Shown here in pieces: positions 7,110-15,213 of a DNA stretch of 41,634 nt; within the stretch, counting starts at the first letter, position 1; every line of letters begins with the position of its first letter. A program made the translations under genes and the position numbers. Below the pieces are notes generated by a model, which was given only the letters and a program-made list of their open reading frames with translations, searched no databases and was not told the origin of the DNA. This stretch comes from an uncultured Ruminococcus sp. (GTDB lineage: Bacteria; Bacillota; Clostridia; Oscillospirales; Ruminococcaceae): positions 1 through 41,634 of the forward strand of contig UQYK01000013.1 in NCBI GenBank assembly GCA_900545285.1, read 5' to 3'.

Positions 7110-7811
7110 ATGTCAGATCTGTCCTATGAAGATATTGCAGACGGTCTTGTTGTCTGCAAAAGTGCCCTGCACCGCTTCGGCACGGATGCTGTCCTGCTGG
7201 CTGAATTTTCCGGCTACCGCAAAAAAGACCGGGTCTGCGACCTGGGCACCGGCTGCGGCATTATTCCTATGCTGATGCAGCGCACAGATGCCCCGGCGGA
7301 AATCTACGGCGTTGACATCCAGCCGGAAGCCATTGCCCAGATGCAGCAGGGCATTGCCAGAAGCACACAAATCCACTCCGTGCTGCATCCCGTCTGCGCC
7401 GATCTCAAAACACTCTGGGACGGCGCGCCCCTGGGACAGCTGGATCTGGTCACCTGCAATCCCCCCTATAAGGCATGGCAGGCCGGAATCGAAAGCCAGG
7501 TCACCGCACAGAAAATTGCCCGGCACGAAATTCTATGCAACATCTACGACATCTGCGGCGCTGCCAAAAAACTGCTGAAATTCAGCGGCAGGCTTTGCAT
7601 CTGCAACCGGCCGGAGCGCCTGGCAGACTGCATCGACGCCATGCGGCAAAATGGCATTGAACCCAAACGGCTGCAATTTGTGGCGAAGTCCGGGGGCGCA
7701 CAGCCCTGGCTCTTCCTGCTGGAGGGCAGAAGCGGCGGAAAGCCCTTCCTCAACGTTCTGCCCACGCGGATTATTGCAGACGGAAACGCCGTAACAACCC
7801 GAATTCCCTAA
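7110..7811 (+). CDS. trmN6: tRNA1(Val) (adenine-N6)-methyltransferase TrmN6 family
   Basis: The 233-residue protein is a Rossmann-fold SAM methyltransferase of COG4123. The start region DGLVVCKSALHRFGTDAVLL, the SAM loop VCDLGTGCGIIPML (about residues 42-55), the acidic residue in IYGVDIQPEA, and the NPPY motif at about residue 118 are all as expected for N6-adenine methyltransferases of this family. In E. coli the homologue modifies A37 of tRNA1(Val). Its target here may differ. The ATG follows AGAAAGGAAGG. The stop codon TAA at 7809-7811 is also the left target duplication of the repeat at 7812-7971, so the gene is bounded on both sides by copies of repeat family 1. Confidence 0.87.
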   Translation: MSDLSYEDIADGLVVCKSALHRFGTDAVLLAEFSGYRKKDRVCDLGTGCGIIPMLMQRTDAPAEIYGVDIQPEAIAQMQQGIARSTQIHSVLHPVCADLKTLWDGAPLGQLDLVTCNPPYKAWQAGIESQVTAQKIARHEILCNIYDICGAAKKLLKFSGRLCICNRPERLADCIDAMRQNGIEPKRLQFVAKSGGAQPWLFLLEGRSGGKPFLNVLPTRIIADGNAVTTRIP

Positions 7812-7974
7812 GAGCTCGTGTTCATAGGCATCTATCTACGTCTTTTCGGCAAATTTTGTTGCATACTGCGTTAAAAATTCTTGCCATACGAAAGTATGCC
7901 TGCAAATTTTTGCCTTGTCTGCAAAAAAATTTGCTCGAAAATCCGCATATATTTCCTATGAATACAAGCTCTAA
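7809..7974 (-). repeat. fold-back repeat family 1, diverged long copy with TAA duplication
   Basis: The element is 7812-7971 (160 bp), inverted relative to the copy at 31416. Its arms GAGCTCGTGTTCATAGG and CCTATGAATACAAGCTC differ from the family consensus at several positions but still pair with each other almost fully. In family orientation the core shows GCAAAAATTTGCAGG, a CATAC-TTTC-GTATG hairpin, then AATTTTT, TATGCAACAAAATTTGC and GAAAAGACG, in register with the other long copy. TAA flanks both ends. The left TAA is the trmN6 stop codon. Confidence 0.8.
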
Positions 7975-8072
7975 GAGCACATGCAGCCAGCATCACGCGC
8001 TTCCGGAGACGATCCCCACAGGATGCAGCGCAGGCTCGGAAGGGAAAATCCCAATCCGAAGGAGGAATTCCA
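7975..8072 (+). promoter_or_regulatory. structured leader of the MATE gene (candidate cis-regulator)
   Basis: CTTCCG at 8000-8005 can pair with CGGAAG at 8037-8042, enclosing an ATCC-CCACA-GGAT hairpin. Alternatively CGGA at 8037-8040 pairs with TCCG at 8055-8058, extending a GGGA-AAA-TCCC hairpin that ends two bases before the GGAGGA ribosome site. The two folds exclude each other, as in a translational switch. I do not recognise a known riboswitch consensus. Confidence 0.35.
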
Positions 8073-9446
8073 TTGAAAAATCCCATTTATAAACGCGCAC
8101 TGATGCTGGCGGTTCCCATGATGATTCAAAACGGTATTACCAATATGGTAAGCCTGATCGACAATATCATGATCGGCAGCCAGGGCACCGAGGCCATGAC
8201 GGCGGTTTCCATCGCCGGCCAGCTGATTTTTGTCTTCAACCTGGCGATTTTCGGCTGTCTGGCCGGCCCCGGCATCTACGGCGCACAGTATTACGGACAG
8301 CGAAACATGCAGGGCTTTCAGAGCACGTTTCGCATTAAGCTGTGGATGAGTCTGGTCTGTCTGCTTGGCGGCCTGGCCGTATTCCTGCTAGGCGACCGGG
8401 CACTGATTGGGCTCTATCTCCACGGAGAAAGCGCCACGGTAGACGCTGCCCTCACCATGGACTACGCCCGGCAGTACCTGCACATCATGCTGATCGGACT
8501 GCCCTTCTTTGTTCTGACCCAGGTCTATGCCACCAGTCTCCGGGAAACCGGCAGCAGCGTAAAGCCCATGGTAGGCGGCATTGCTTCGGTTGTGGTAGAC
8601 ATTGTACTCAACTACATGCTTATCTACGGCAACTGCGGCATGCCGAAGCTGGGTGTCCGGGGTGCTGCAATTGCCACAGTTCTGGCGCGTGTGGCCGAAA
8701 TGACAATTGTTGTGGTCTGGTCACACGCCGCACAGAAAAAGCACGTCTTTCTCCGGGGCATTTACCGCACGCTGCGCATTCCGAAGGAACTGGCAGGAAA
8801 GGTAATCCGGAAGGGGCTTCCCATCTTCTGCAACGAACTGCTGTGGTCTGCCGGCATTGCGGCACTGACACAGTGCTATTCCACCAGAGGGCTGGAAATT
8901 GTAGCCGGGCTGAATATTTCCAACGCCATCTGCAACCTGCTGAACGTGGTATTCGTAGCACTTGGCTCTGCGGTGGGCATTCTCATTGGTCAGACACTGG
9001 GTGCTTCTGAATATGAAAAGGCGAAGAAGGATTCCTTTAGCCTTATGTGGTTTACCGGCGGTGTCTGTCTGCTGCTGACTGTGATTCTGGTTTCCGTTTC
9101 CCACGGATTTCCCCTGCTCTATGACACCACAGACGAAGTGCGCCGCTACGGACAGTGGTTTATTATCATTACCGCGGTATTCTTCCCGGTACAGGGTTTT
9201 TTGAACGCTCTGTACTTCACCCTGCGTTCCGGTGGAAAGACCATGATCACCTTCTTGTTCGACAGTGTTTTCACCTGGATAATTCCCCTGCCCGCTGCCC
9301 TTTTGCTATGCCAATTTACGAGGCTGCCGATACTGGGCATTTATGCCATTGTCCAGGCGGCAGATATCCTGAAGTTGCTGATCGGATACATTCTGATTCA
9401 GAAGGGTGTCTGGATCAGTAACCTGGTAGAAGAACACCACAACTAA
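8073..9446 (+). CDS. MATE-family multidrug/cation efflux transporter
   Basis: The 457-residue membrane protein has about twelve hydrophobic segments and begins KRALMLAVPMMIQNGITNMV, typical of the first MATE helix, followed by LIDNIMIGSQGTEAMTAVSIA. The second half repeats the pattern (GLPIFCNELLWSAGIAALTQ), reflecting the internal duplication of the family. Such transporters export drugs or metabolites in exchange for sodium or protons. The start is a TTG at 8073 with a strong GGAGGA site 6 bases upstream; no ATG is better placed. The leader is structured (see separate entry). The rsmI gene follows 45 bp later on the same strand. The substrate is not predictable. Confidence 0.9.
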   Translation: MKNPIYKRALMLAVPMMIQNGITNMVSLIDNIMIGSQGTEAMTAVSIAGQLIFVFNLAIFGCLAGPGIYGAQYYGQRNMQGFQSTFRIKLWMSLVCLLGGLAVFLLGDRALIGLYLHGESATVDAALTMDYARQYLHIMLIGLPFFVLTQVYATSLRETGSSVKPMVGGIASVVVDIVLNYMLIYGNCGMPKLGVRGAAIATVLARVAEMTIVVVWSHAAQKKHVFLRGIYRTLRIPKELAGKVIRKGLPIFCNELLWSAGIAALTQCYSTRGLEIVAGLNISNAICNLLNVVFVALGSAVGILIGQTLGASEYEKAKKDSFSLMWFTGGVCLLLTVILVSVSHGFPLLYDTTDEVRRYGQWFIIITAVFFPVQGFLNALYFTLRSGGKTMITFLFDSVFTWIIPLPAALLLCQFTRLPILGIYAIVQAADILKLLIGYILIQKGVWISNLVEEHHN

Positions 9447-9491
9447 CCCCCTGTGTCTGTTTTTCAGGCACCTGGAAAGGAGTCATTCTGT

Positions 9492-10334
9492 ATGAGCGGA
9501 ACGCTTTATATTATCGGCACCCCCATCGGCAATCTGGAGGACATCACCATGCGCCAGCTGCGCCTGATGGGTGAAGTGGACTTTTTAGCGGCAGAGGACA
9601 CCCGTGTCACCCGAAAACTGCTGTCCCACTATGATATCCACACTCCTACCGTCAGCTATCACGAGCACAGCGGCCAGACTGTGGCACAGAGCATTGCAGA
9701 CCGCATTCTGGCCGGCGAATCCTGCGGCGTTGTCACCGATGCCGGCATGCCGTGCATCTCCGACCCAGGCGAACCGCTGGTAAAGCTCTGCCACACCCTG
9801 GGAATTCCCATGGAGGTTGTTCCCGGCCCCTCTGCGGCCATTGCAGCACTGGCCATTTCCGGACAGCACACGGCGCGCTTTACATTTGAGGGCTTTTTGT
9901 CCGTCAACCAGAACCAGCGCATGGCGCATCTGGAAAGTCTCCGGGAGGAAATGCGCACCATGATCTTTTATGAAGCCCCCCACAAGCTCTGCCGCACCCT
10001 GTCCGATATGGCGGCGGTATTCGGCGAAGACCGCTGTCTCTCCCTCTGCCGGGAACTGACCAAGCTTCATGAAGAGGTACGGCGCACCACACTGTGCGAG
10101 GCCATTGCCCACTATGCAGAAGTACCGCCCCGGGGCGAATTTGTGCTGGTAGTGGCCGGCGCTCCCCCGAAGCAGCAGGAATCCCTCTCTCTGGAAGCCG
10201 CTGCCGCCATGGTGCAGCAGTATGTCCGGGACGGCCAGAAGCTGACACAGGCCTGCAAACTTGTCGCCGCAGAAACCGGCTATCGCAAGAGCCAGCTCTA
10301 TGATGCAGTACAGGCCATGCAGGAAGAAGCCTGA
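9492..10334 (+). CDS. rsmI: 16S rRNA (cytidine1402-2'-O)-methyltransferase
   Basis: The 280-residue protein starts at the ATG at 9492 behind AAAGGAG. It carries the tetrapyrrole-methylase fold hallmarks of RsmI: LYIIGTPIGNLEDITMR at the N-terminus, AAEDTRVTRKLL, SYHEHS, VVTDAGMPCISDPGEPLV and VVPGPSAAIAALA (about residues 105-120). RsmI methylates the ribose 2'-OH of C1402 in the decoding centre of 16S rRNA. A helical C-terminal domain of about 50 residues completes the usual length. A strong bidirectional terminator follows. Confidence 0.95.
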   Translation: MSGTLYIIGTPIGNLEDITMRQLRLMGEVDFLAAEDTRVTRKLLSHYDIHTPTVSYHEHSGQTVAQSIADRILAGESCGVVTDAGMPCISDPGEPLVKLCHTLGIPMEVVPGPSAAIAALAISGQHTARFTFEGFLSVNQNQRMAHLESLREEMRTMIFYEAPHKLCRTLSDMAAVFGEDRCLSLCRELTKLHEEVRRTTLCEAIAHYAEVPPRGEFVLVVAGAPPKQQESLSLEAAAAMVQQYVRDGQKLTQACKLVAAETGYRKSQLYDAVQAMQEEA

Positions 10335-10360
10335 GTGCACATTCCATTGATCCAAAAAGA

Positions 10361-10398
10361 AAAACGGTGTGTATTTTTTCTAATACACACCGTTTTTT
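10361..10398. terminator. bidirectional terminator between rsmI and the C39-like gene
   Basis: AAAACGGTGTGTATT pairs perfectly with AATACACACCGTTTT over a 6-base loop, with A-run and T-run on either side, serving both convergent genes. Confidence 0.92.
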
Positions 10399-10401
10399 CG
10401 G

Positions 10402-11280
10402 TTAAGAGGCCGCAGCCTCTGCATTTTCTGTTGTCTGCCGAATCACAACCGCCTGCTCGTACACACGCTGGTACCGGTCTTCAAATATATCCATATCATA
10501 TTCCATGCGCCCCTCCAGAGGGTCACAGACAATGACTATATTCCGGGAGAGATCATACCCCGTCAGCAGGACACAATGCTCATTGATCAGGAACACGGCA
10601 TCCTCACCCTTTTCCGTTGTCCAGTAGTAGCGTTCCGTCACATTGGTGGTCATCCCGATGGTGACCCAGGTGACTACCGGCGTGCCGTTTGCCACCTCTG
10701 CCAGCAGGGTCTTGAAAGAACACCCGGTGAGATCCTGCACCAGTTCCGTGCCGCCCTGGGCAGCGATATACTTTTCAGCTGTCTGCCGGATTACCGGCGC
10801 ATAACAGCCCCAGGCTGTGGAATCATGGGGAGAACCGACAAAGGCTTCTCCAAACGTGGTAAGGTAAGGGTCGGAACGAATGAGGTACTGGTCTGCCATG
10901 GTGAGCTTATCCACCGGATATCCGGCATAGTTCAGCGCCATGGTCAGCGCAGTAATCTCACACCCGGTGGGCAGCTCCGGATTCTGAAGCACCGGTGTTA
11001 CGGCCAGTTCACAGCTGTCTGTGGAGAGCACTTCTGGCTCAGTCGGCAGCGTCATAGCCGTGGTTGTGGTCAAAATTGCCTGTGCAGCATCTGTCACTGC
11101 CGCGGCCGTAGCAGATGCCCCTACAGAAATACTTTTTTTCGACTTTTTCTCGTTTTCGTCTCCGCCGCAGAAAAAGAAAACCACTGCGGCAATGAGCAGC
11201 AACAACAGCAGTGCCAGCACCAGGTTCCGCCGGCGGATTTTCTGCTGATAGCTGCGCTTTTGCGGTGAATCTATCTTCAT
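10402..11280 (-). CDS. membrane-anchored C39-like peptidase family protein
   Basis: The 292-residue product has a basic N-terminus and one transmembrane helix (about residues 20-41), followed by a Ser/Thr/Ala-rich spacer. The C-terminal half is a peptidase C39-like domain (YvpB type, PF13529): the cysteine of PELPTGCEITALTMALNYAG (about residue 106), the histidine in INEHCVLLTGYD (about 236) and the aspartate in VCDPLEG follow the papain-like order. It should act outside the cell, perhaps on peptides or cross-links of the envelope. It lies 6 bp after tmcAL, apparently in the same transcript. Proteolytic activity has not been shown for most members. Confidence 0.8.
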   Translation of the reverse strand: MKIDSPQKRSYQQKIRRRNLVLALLLLLLIAAVVFFFCGGDENEKKSKKSISVGASATAAAVTDAAQAILTTTTAMTLPTEPEVLSTDSCELAVTPVLQNPELPTGCEITALTMALNYAGYPVDKLTMADQYLIRSDPYLTTFGEAFVGSPHDSTAWGCYAPVIRQTAEKYIAAQGGTELVQDLTGCSFKTLLAEVANGTPVVTWVTIGMTTNVTERYYWTTEKGEDAVFLINEHCVLLTGYDLSRNIVIVCDPLEGRMEYDMDIFEDRYQRVYEQAVVIRQTTENAEAAAS

Positions 11281-11286
11281 GATGTA

Positions 11287-12522
11287 TTATCCCTGCGCCT
11301 CCTGCTCGGCATCCCGGCCAGTTGCCCGGCGGCGCACCGGTGTGATGTGGCGGCGGAAGTCGGATTCGCCCTGGCCGATTTTCTTTCGGGACAGCTGATA
11401 GATATCCGTAGACTGGGATTCCAGTGCCGCACAGCGTCCGGCATCTGCGCTGGTTTCTGCCAGCTCTGCCAGCGAGTGAGAGAACGGAATGGTGCGCATG
11501 CTCTTGGATTCCCGGAGAATCTGGCGGCCCATATCATTAAATGCCAGAACGCGGCCATAAGGCGGCAGCTTTTGCATATCTTCTGTGCGGATGTCCAGCA
11601 GCAGATGCAGCAAAATCCGGCGCAGCCGTGCCATGGGATAGCGCTTTGTCTGAATGGTGCGGAGCAGTTCCGACAGGGATGCGGCACGCTTTGCCTTATA
11701 GAGCCGGTATTCCAGCCCCTGGCCGATTTCTGCAATGTTGTGCATTTCGTCCGGATCAGTGGTGCGCAGTTTGTACAGAATCAGACGCTCTAAGTATTCC
11801 ATAGAGCCGATATGTCCCTCTGCATCCGCTTCCCGGAGTGCATGCCAGGAATAAGACGGCATCATCCGGCGGCAGTCACCGCCCTCGGCAAAGAACTGCC
11901 GGATATAGGTGGCGCTGGCGGTATTTTCCGTGGGCTGCTGGCTGTTGTGTCCGGCGCCCCGGCGGCGAATGGTCACCGGATGGAGCGGACTGCCCAGCTC
12001 TTCCATAGCATTCAGATAGGCAATGGCCAGCGTGTTATTGGGCTGGCGCAGAACTGCCGCGGTTTCCTCATCATACAGCTGGCTCACCATCTGGGACAGT
12101 ACCTCCGGATAGGAATAGCCGGAGCGCAGAAAATCGTCCATTACATCGGCATATTCCGTCTTGCAGATATTGCATGCCTCGGCAGCCTGTGCCAGAAGCT
12201 GAATGTCCCCGGATTCACTGCCGAAGGAGATCTCGTCCACATTTCCCAGCGCCGTGAGCAGTGCCACGCCGCCCATAGCAAAGTTTTCTGCCGGTGCCAG
12301 GGCATACGGAACCGGAAGCTCCAGCACCAGGTCTACCCCTGCCTGGATTGCCAGTCTGGCACGGGTAAATTTGTCCAGAATTGCCGCATCGCCGCGCTGC
12401 ACAAAGTTTCCGCTCATAACGGCAACAATGCCGTCTGCGCCGCCTTCCCGCACCTGGCTCAAATGATACAGATGGCCATTGTGCAGGGGATTGTATTCGC
12501 AGATAATACCACTGATTTTCAT
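11287..12522 (-). CDS. tmcAL: tRNA(Met) cytidine acetate ligase
   Basis: The 411-residue protein starts at the ATG at 12522 behind TTGGAGGAT; a longer frame exists but the conserved N-terminus is MKISGIICEYNPLHNGH. The HxGH-like nucleotidyltransferase motif (NPLHNGH), the phosphate-binding VAVMSGNFVQRGD, and VLELPVPYALAPAENFA are characteristic of TmcAL (formerly DUF795). This enzyme activates acetate with ATP to make N4-acetylcytidine at the wobble position of elongator tRNA(Met). An acetate kinase gene stands divergently 211 bp away; both enzymes use acetate, though in unrelated processes. The C39-like gene follows directly. Confidence 0.93.
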   Translation of the reverse strand: MKISGIICEYNPLHNGHLYHLSQVREGGADGIVAVMSGNFVQRGDAAILDKFTRARLAIQAGVDLVLELPVPYALAPAENFAMGGVALLTALGNVDEISFGSESGDIQLLAQAAEACNICKTEYADVMDDFLRSGYSYPEVLSQMVSQLYDEETAAVLRQPNNTLAIAYLNAMEELGSPLHPVTIRRRGAGHNSQQPTENTASATYIRQFFAEGGDCRRMMPSYSWHALREADAEGHIGSMEYLERLILYKLRTTDPDEMHNIAEIGQGLEYRLYKAKRAASLSELLRTIQTKRYPMARLRRILLHLLLDIRTEDMQKLPPYGRVLAFNDMGRQILRESKSMRTIPFSHSLAELAETSADAGRCAALESQSTDIYQLSRKKIGQGESDFRRHITPVRRRATGRDAEQEAQG

Positions 12523-12565
12523 ATAAAATCCTCCAAAAAGATGTGCGGGAAATGTAAAATTTACA

Positions 12566-12583
12566 GAATTCGTCTCCGAATTT
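12566..12583. promoter_or_regulatory. palindrome between divergent tmcAL and ackA
   Basis: GAATTCG and CGAATTT surround TCTC, extended by CA/TG outside with one bulge. It lies just upstream of the ackA -35 box and could be a regulator site. No other evidence supports it. Confidence 0.3.
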
Positions 12584-12594
12584 CTGCAAACCTC

Positions 12595-12622
12595 TTGCAT
12601 TTTCCGCAAAAAGGCTTATAAT
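12595..12622 (+). promoter_or_regulatory. promoter of ackA
   Basis: TTGCAT, 16-bp spacer, TATAAT. The leader to the ackA start is about 105 nt. Confidence 0.65.
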
Positions 12623-12733
12623 AATATATGGATGGACGCAAAAGCTGTGTCCATAAACATCATGAAACGGTATCCGCCGCCGGAACTGCGGTTCCCGGCA
12701 GAGCCGTAAAAAAGAAAAGGAGAAAAACCCCTT

Positions 12734-13927
12734 ATGATTATTCTAGTTGTAAATGCCGGAAGCTCCTCCCTGAAGTACCAGCTCATCGACATGAAGGATG
12801 AGTCTGTTATCGCAAAGGGCAACTGCGACCGTATCGGCATCGATGGTCATCTGAGCCACAAGACCGCCGCTGGCGTAAAGGTAGAAGAAGACTGTGCATT
12901 CCCCACCCACGCAGAAGCATTTGAGCGTCTGGTAAAGGCACTCACCACCGGAGAAGGCGCTGTCATTTCCAGCATGGATGAAATCTCTGCTGTCGGCCAC
13001 CGGGTCGTACAGGGTGCCGAGGTATTCACCAAGACCACACTGGTTACAGATGAAATCATCGACAAGATCGACGAACTCCGGGAGCTGGCACCGGTACACA
13101 ACCACGGCCATGCACTGGCACTGTGGGCATGCCGGAAGGTTATGCCGAATGTACCCCAGGTCGTTGTATTCGACACTGCATTCCACCAGACCATTCCGCA
13201 GAAGGCCTTTATGTACGGCTTCCCGTATGAGGACTATGAGCAGTACCACGTGCGGAAGTATGGCTTCCACGGTACTTCTCACCGGTTCGTTACCGCAAAG
13301 CTGGCAGAAGTAATGGGCAAAGACCTGAAGGATCTGAAGGTTGTTTCCTGCCACCTGGGCAATGGTTCTTCCATCACCGCAGTACAGGACGGAAAGTCTA
13401 TGGATACTACCATGGGCTTCACACCGCTGGACGGCGTACTCATGGGCACACGCTGCGGCGCGGTTGACCCGTCCGCTGTTACTTATGTTGCCGGAAAGCA
13501 CGGCTTTGGTGTTTCTGAAATGGACACTTATATGAATAAGAAGTCCGGTATGCTGGGTATCTCCGGAAGGTCCTCTGACTTCCGTGACATCACCGCAGCA
13601 GCAGAAGCCGGCGACAAGCGCGCAATCCTGGCAAAGGACATGCTGGTATACGATATCAAGAAGGATATTGGTGCCTATGCAGCTGCCATGAACGGCCTGG
13701 ATGCGATTATCTTTACCGGCGGCATCGGCGAAAATGCACCGAACTGCCGGGAAGAGGTCTGTGAAAACATGGAATACCTGGGCATCAAGATCGACAAGGA
13801 TGTCAACAACTTCAAGGGTGAACTCAAGAAGATTTCCACCCCGGATTCCAAGGTAGAAGTATGGGTTATTCCCACTAATGAAGAGCTGCTCATTGCCCGT
13901 GATACACTGGCTATGATCCAGAAATAA
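12734..13927 (+). CDS. ackA: acetate kinase
   Basis: The 397-residue enzyme has the full family signature: VVNAGSSSLKYQL at the start, FDTAFHQTIPQKAFMYG with the catalytic region, RKYGFHGTSHRFV, VSCHLGNGSSITAV, MDTTMGFTPLDGVLMGTRCG, and IIFTGGIGENAP near the C-terminus. It makes ATP from acetyl-phosphate, the usual energy-yielding end of fermentation to acetate. No phosphotransacetylase gene is adjacent, so pta must be elsewhere. The ATG at 12734 follows AAAAGGAGAAA. It is a single-gene unit with a promoter and a terminator. Confidence 0.97.
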   Translation: MIILVVNAGSSSLKYQLIDMKDESVIAKGNCDRIGIDGHLSHKTAAGVKVEEDCAFPTHAEAFERLVKALTTGEGAVISSMDEISAVGHRVVQGAEVFTKTTLVTDEIIDKIDELRELAPVHNHGHALALWACRKVMPNVPQVVVFDTAFHQTIPQKAFMYGFPYEDYEQYHVRKYGFHGTSHRFVTAKLAEVMGKDLKDLKVVSCHLGNGSSITAVQDGKSMDTTMGFTPLDGVLMGTRCGAVDPSAVTYVAGKHGFGVSEMDTYMNKKSGMLGISGRSSDFRDITAAAEAGDKRAILAKDMLVYDIKKDIGAYAAAMNGLDAIIFTGGIGENAPNCREEVCENMEYLGIKIDKDVNNFKGELKKISTPDSKVEVWVIPTNEELLIARDTLAMIQK

Positions 13928-13948
13928 ACCCGGCAAAAAATCCCGGAG

Positions 13949-13983
13949 AAAAAGCGGAGTCTGTCACAGGCTTCGCTTTTTTT
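13949..13983 (+). terminator. terminator of ackA
   Basis: AAAAAGCGGAGTCTG pairs with CAGGCTTCGCTTTTT with two mismatches around TCA and runs into a stretch of Ts. Confidence 0.85.
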
Positions 13984-14059
13984 GCAAAGCAACTACAAAT
14001 ATGACAGGAGCGTATCTTTCTCCAAATGAGACAATGCGCTCCGGAAAGGACTTACTTCC

Positions 14060-14479
14060 ATGATGACACAAGCACAAAAAGCACTGCTGGAACAGGCGCT
14101 GGAAGCCAGAGAGCATGCCTATGCACCCTATTCCCATTTCCAGGTCGGGGCGGTTCTGGTTGCCGCTGACGGCCGCCGTTTTTCCGGGTGCAATCTGGAA
14201 AATGCCTCCTACTCTATGACCATCTGCGCGGAACGCTGTGCCGTTTGCAGCGCAGTTGCCGCCGGTGTCCGTTCTTTTCAGGAAATTGCCATTGTGGGCG
14301 GTGCCAGCCGCGATGCAGCAGAAACGGTGCCCTGTCTCCCCTGCGGTGCCTGTCTCCAGGTACTGTCAGAATTCTGTCCGCCGGATTTCCCGGTGCTTCT
14401 GGCAGACGGCATGCATCCGCTGAACACGCTCTTTCCGGCTGCGTTCCGGCTCCGGAACACAGCCGAAGGGACGCTTTAA
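14060..14479 (+). CDS. cdd: cytidine deaminase
   Basis: The 139-residue enzyme has the zinc-binding motifs of the short homotetrameric cytidine deaminases: the substrate region SGCNLENASYSMTICAERCA with Cys-Ala-Glu (catalytic Glu), and PCLPCGACLQVLSEF with the two further Cys ligands. It deaminates cytidine and deoxycytidine to uridine in pyrimidine salvage. ATGATG at 14060 offers two possible starts; the ribosome site GGAAAGGA suits either. A GGAGCG/CGCTCC pairing lies in the leader. The 3' end overlaps the convergent DUF896 gene by 4 bp. Confidence 0.95.
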   Translation: MMTQAQKALLEQALEAREHAYAPYSHFQVGAVLVAADGRRFSGCNLENASYSMTICAERCAVCSAVAAGVRSFQEIAIVGGASRDAAETVPCLPCGACLQVLSEFCPPDFPVLLADGMHPLNTLFPAAFRLRNTAEGTL

Positions 14480-14709
14480 GACTTTTCCTTATCGGCCGCC
14501 TTTTTCTTTTCCTCTGCCGGACGATAAGAAGAACCGTCCGGCCGGATGATAACAGTGCGATCCAGCTGTCCTTTCAGATTGCCGACCACAGCCTGCCGAT
14601 ATTCCAGACGCAGCGCGTTCTGCTCCTCTTTTTCCGCCGGCGTCAGTCCTTCAGGTGTTCGGGATTTTCGCGCAAGTTCGTTGATCCGTGCCAATTTTTC
14701 TTCCTCCAT
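14476..14709 (-). CDS. DUF896 (YnzC) family small protein
   Basis: The 77-residue protein begins MEEEKLARINELARKSR and continues with GLTPAEKEEQNALRLEYRQA, the helical-hairpin signature of PF05979, present in many Bacillota, where B. subtilis YnzC is the reference member. The C-terminal 30 residues are a charged tail ending in KKKAADKEKS. The function is unknown; it is cytoplasmic. The ribosome site AGGTGAAG lies 4 bases before the ATG. Confidence 0.92.
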   Translation of the reverse strand: MEEEKLARINELARKSRTPEGLTPAEKEEQNALRLEYRQAVVGNLKGQLDRTVIIRPDGSSYRPAEEKKKAADKEKS

Positions 14710-14740
14710 TTACTTCACCTCCAGCACGTTATCATCCTAT

Positions 14741-14769
14741 AGTATACCATAATTCTGCCGGAATTGCAA
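14741..14769 (-). promoter_or_regulatory. promoter of the DUF896 gene
   Basis: On the minus strand: TTGCAA, 17-bp spacer, TATACT, with an extended TG before the -10. Confidence 0.7.
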
Positions 14770-14900
14770 GGCAGAAACTAGATTTTTCCAGGAAATTGGT
14801 CACGTGGTTTTTGACAGACTGTTACGAAAGTGTTTTTTGTTATAGCCTAGCACTGATGATGGGCGTAACTGCATGAATCCAAGGCGTTCCAAAAAAGATT

Positions 14901-15023
14901 TCACGTAGGAAACCCTTCCACCGCCTGACGGCGGTTCCCCTCGTACTGAGCGGTCCTCCTGTCCCTTCGGAACATCTCCCACCCCGTGGGGAGTCACCCC
15001 TTTCAGGGGAGGCTGCATTCATC
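14901..15023. repeat. GC-rich multi-hairpin intergenic element
   Basis: Four compact hairpins follow each other: CCGCC-TGAC-GGCGG (14921-14934), TGTCCC-TTC-GGAACA (14960-14974), CTCCCAC-CCC-GTGGGGAG (14976-14993) and CCCC-TTTCA-GGGG (14997-15009). The base composition is far above that of the surrounding intergenic DNA, and no reading frame makes sense. It looks like a dispersed structured repeat of gut Oscillospiraceae type or a small RNA. Only one copy is in this window. The rest of 14770-15070 holds nothing I recognise. Confidence 0.5.
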
Positions 15024-15070
15024 ACTCTTAAAATATGGCCTTGTATTGGTTGAAGGCGTGATGAAGGGGC

Positions 15071-15099
15071 TTGACATTTTGTCGGTTATCCGCTACAAT
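15071..15099 (+). promoter_or_regulatory. promoter of glyS
   Basis: TTGACA, 17-bp spacer, TACAAT. A leader of about 108 nt follows. It contains an ATGCCG/CGGCAT hairpin at 15171-15187 but no T-box sequence. Confidence 0.85.
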
Positions 15100-15213
15100 A
15101 TAAGAGGCTATTCGTATAGACAGAAACTGTTTTCTTTTTCAGGAGAAATCCGTTTCCAGGCGAATCACGATGCCGATTTCCGGCATTTAATTTACGACAA
15201 GGGAGAATGCATA

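Noticed and set aside
12743..13936. 397-codon minus-strand frame opposite ackA
   Set aside because: It is the exact mirror of acetate kinase, with no credible start signal.
15105..15213. T-box riboswitch in the glyS leader
   Set aside because: The leader is only about 108 nt and lacks the conserved T-box sequence and terminator/antiterminator pair.
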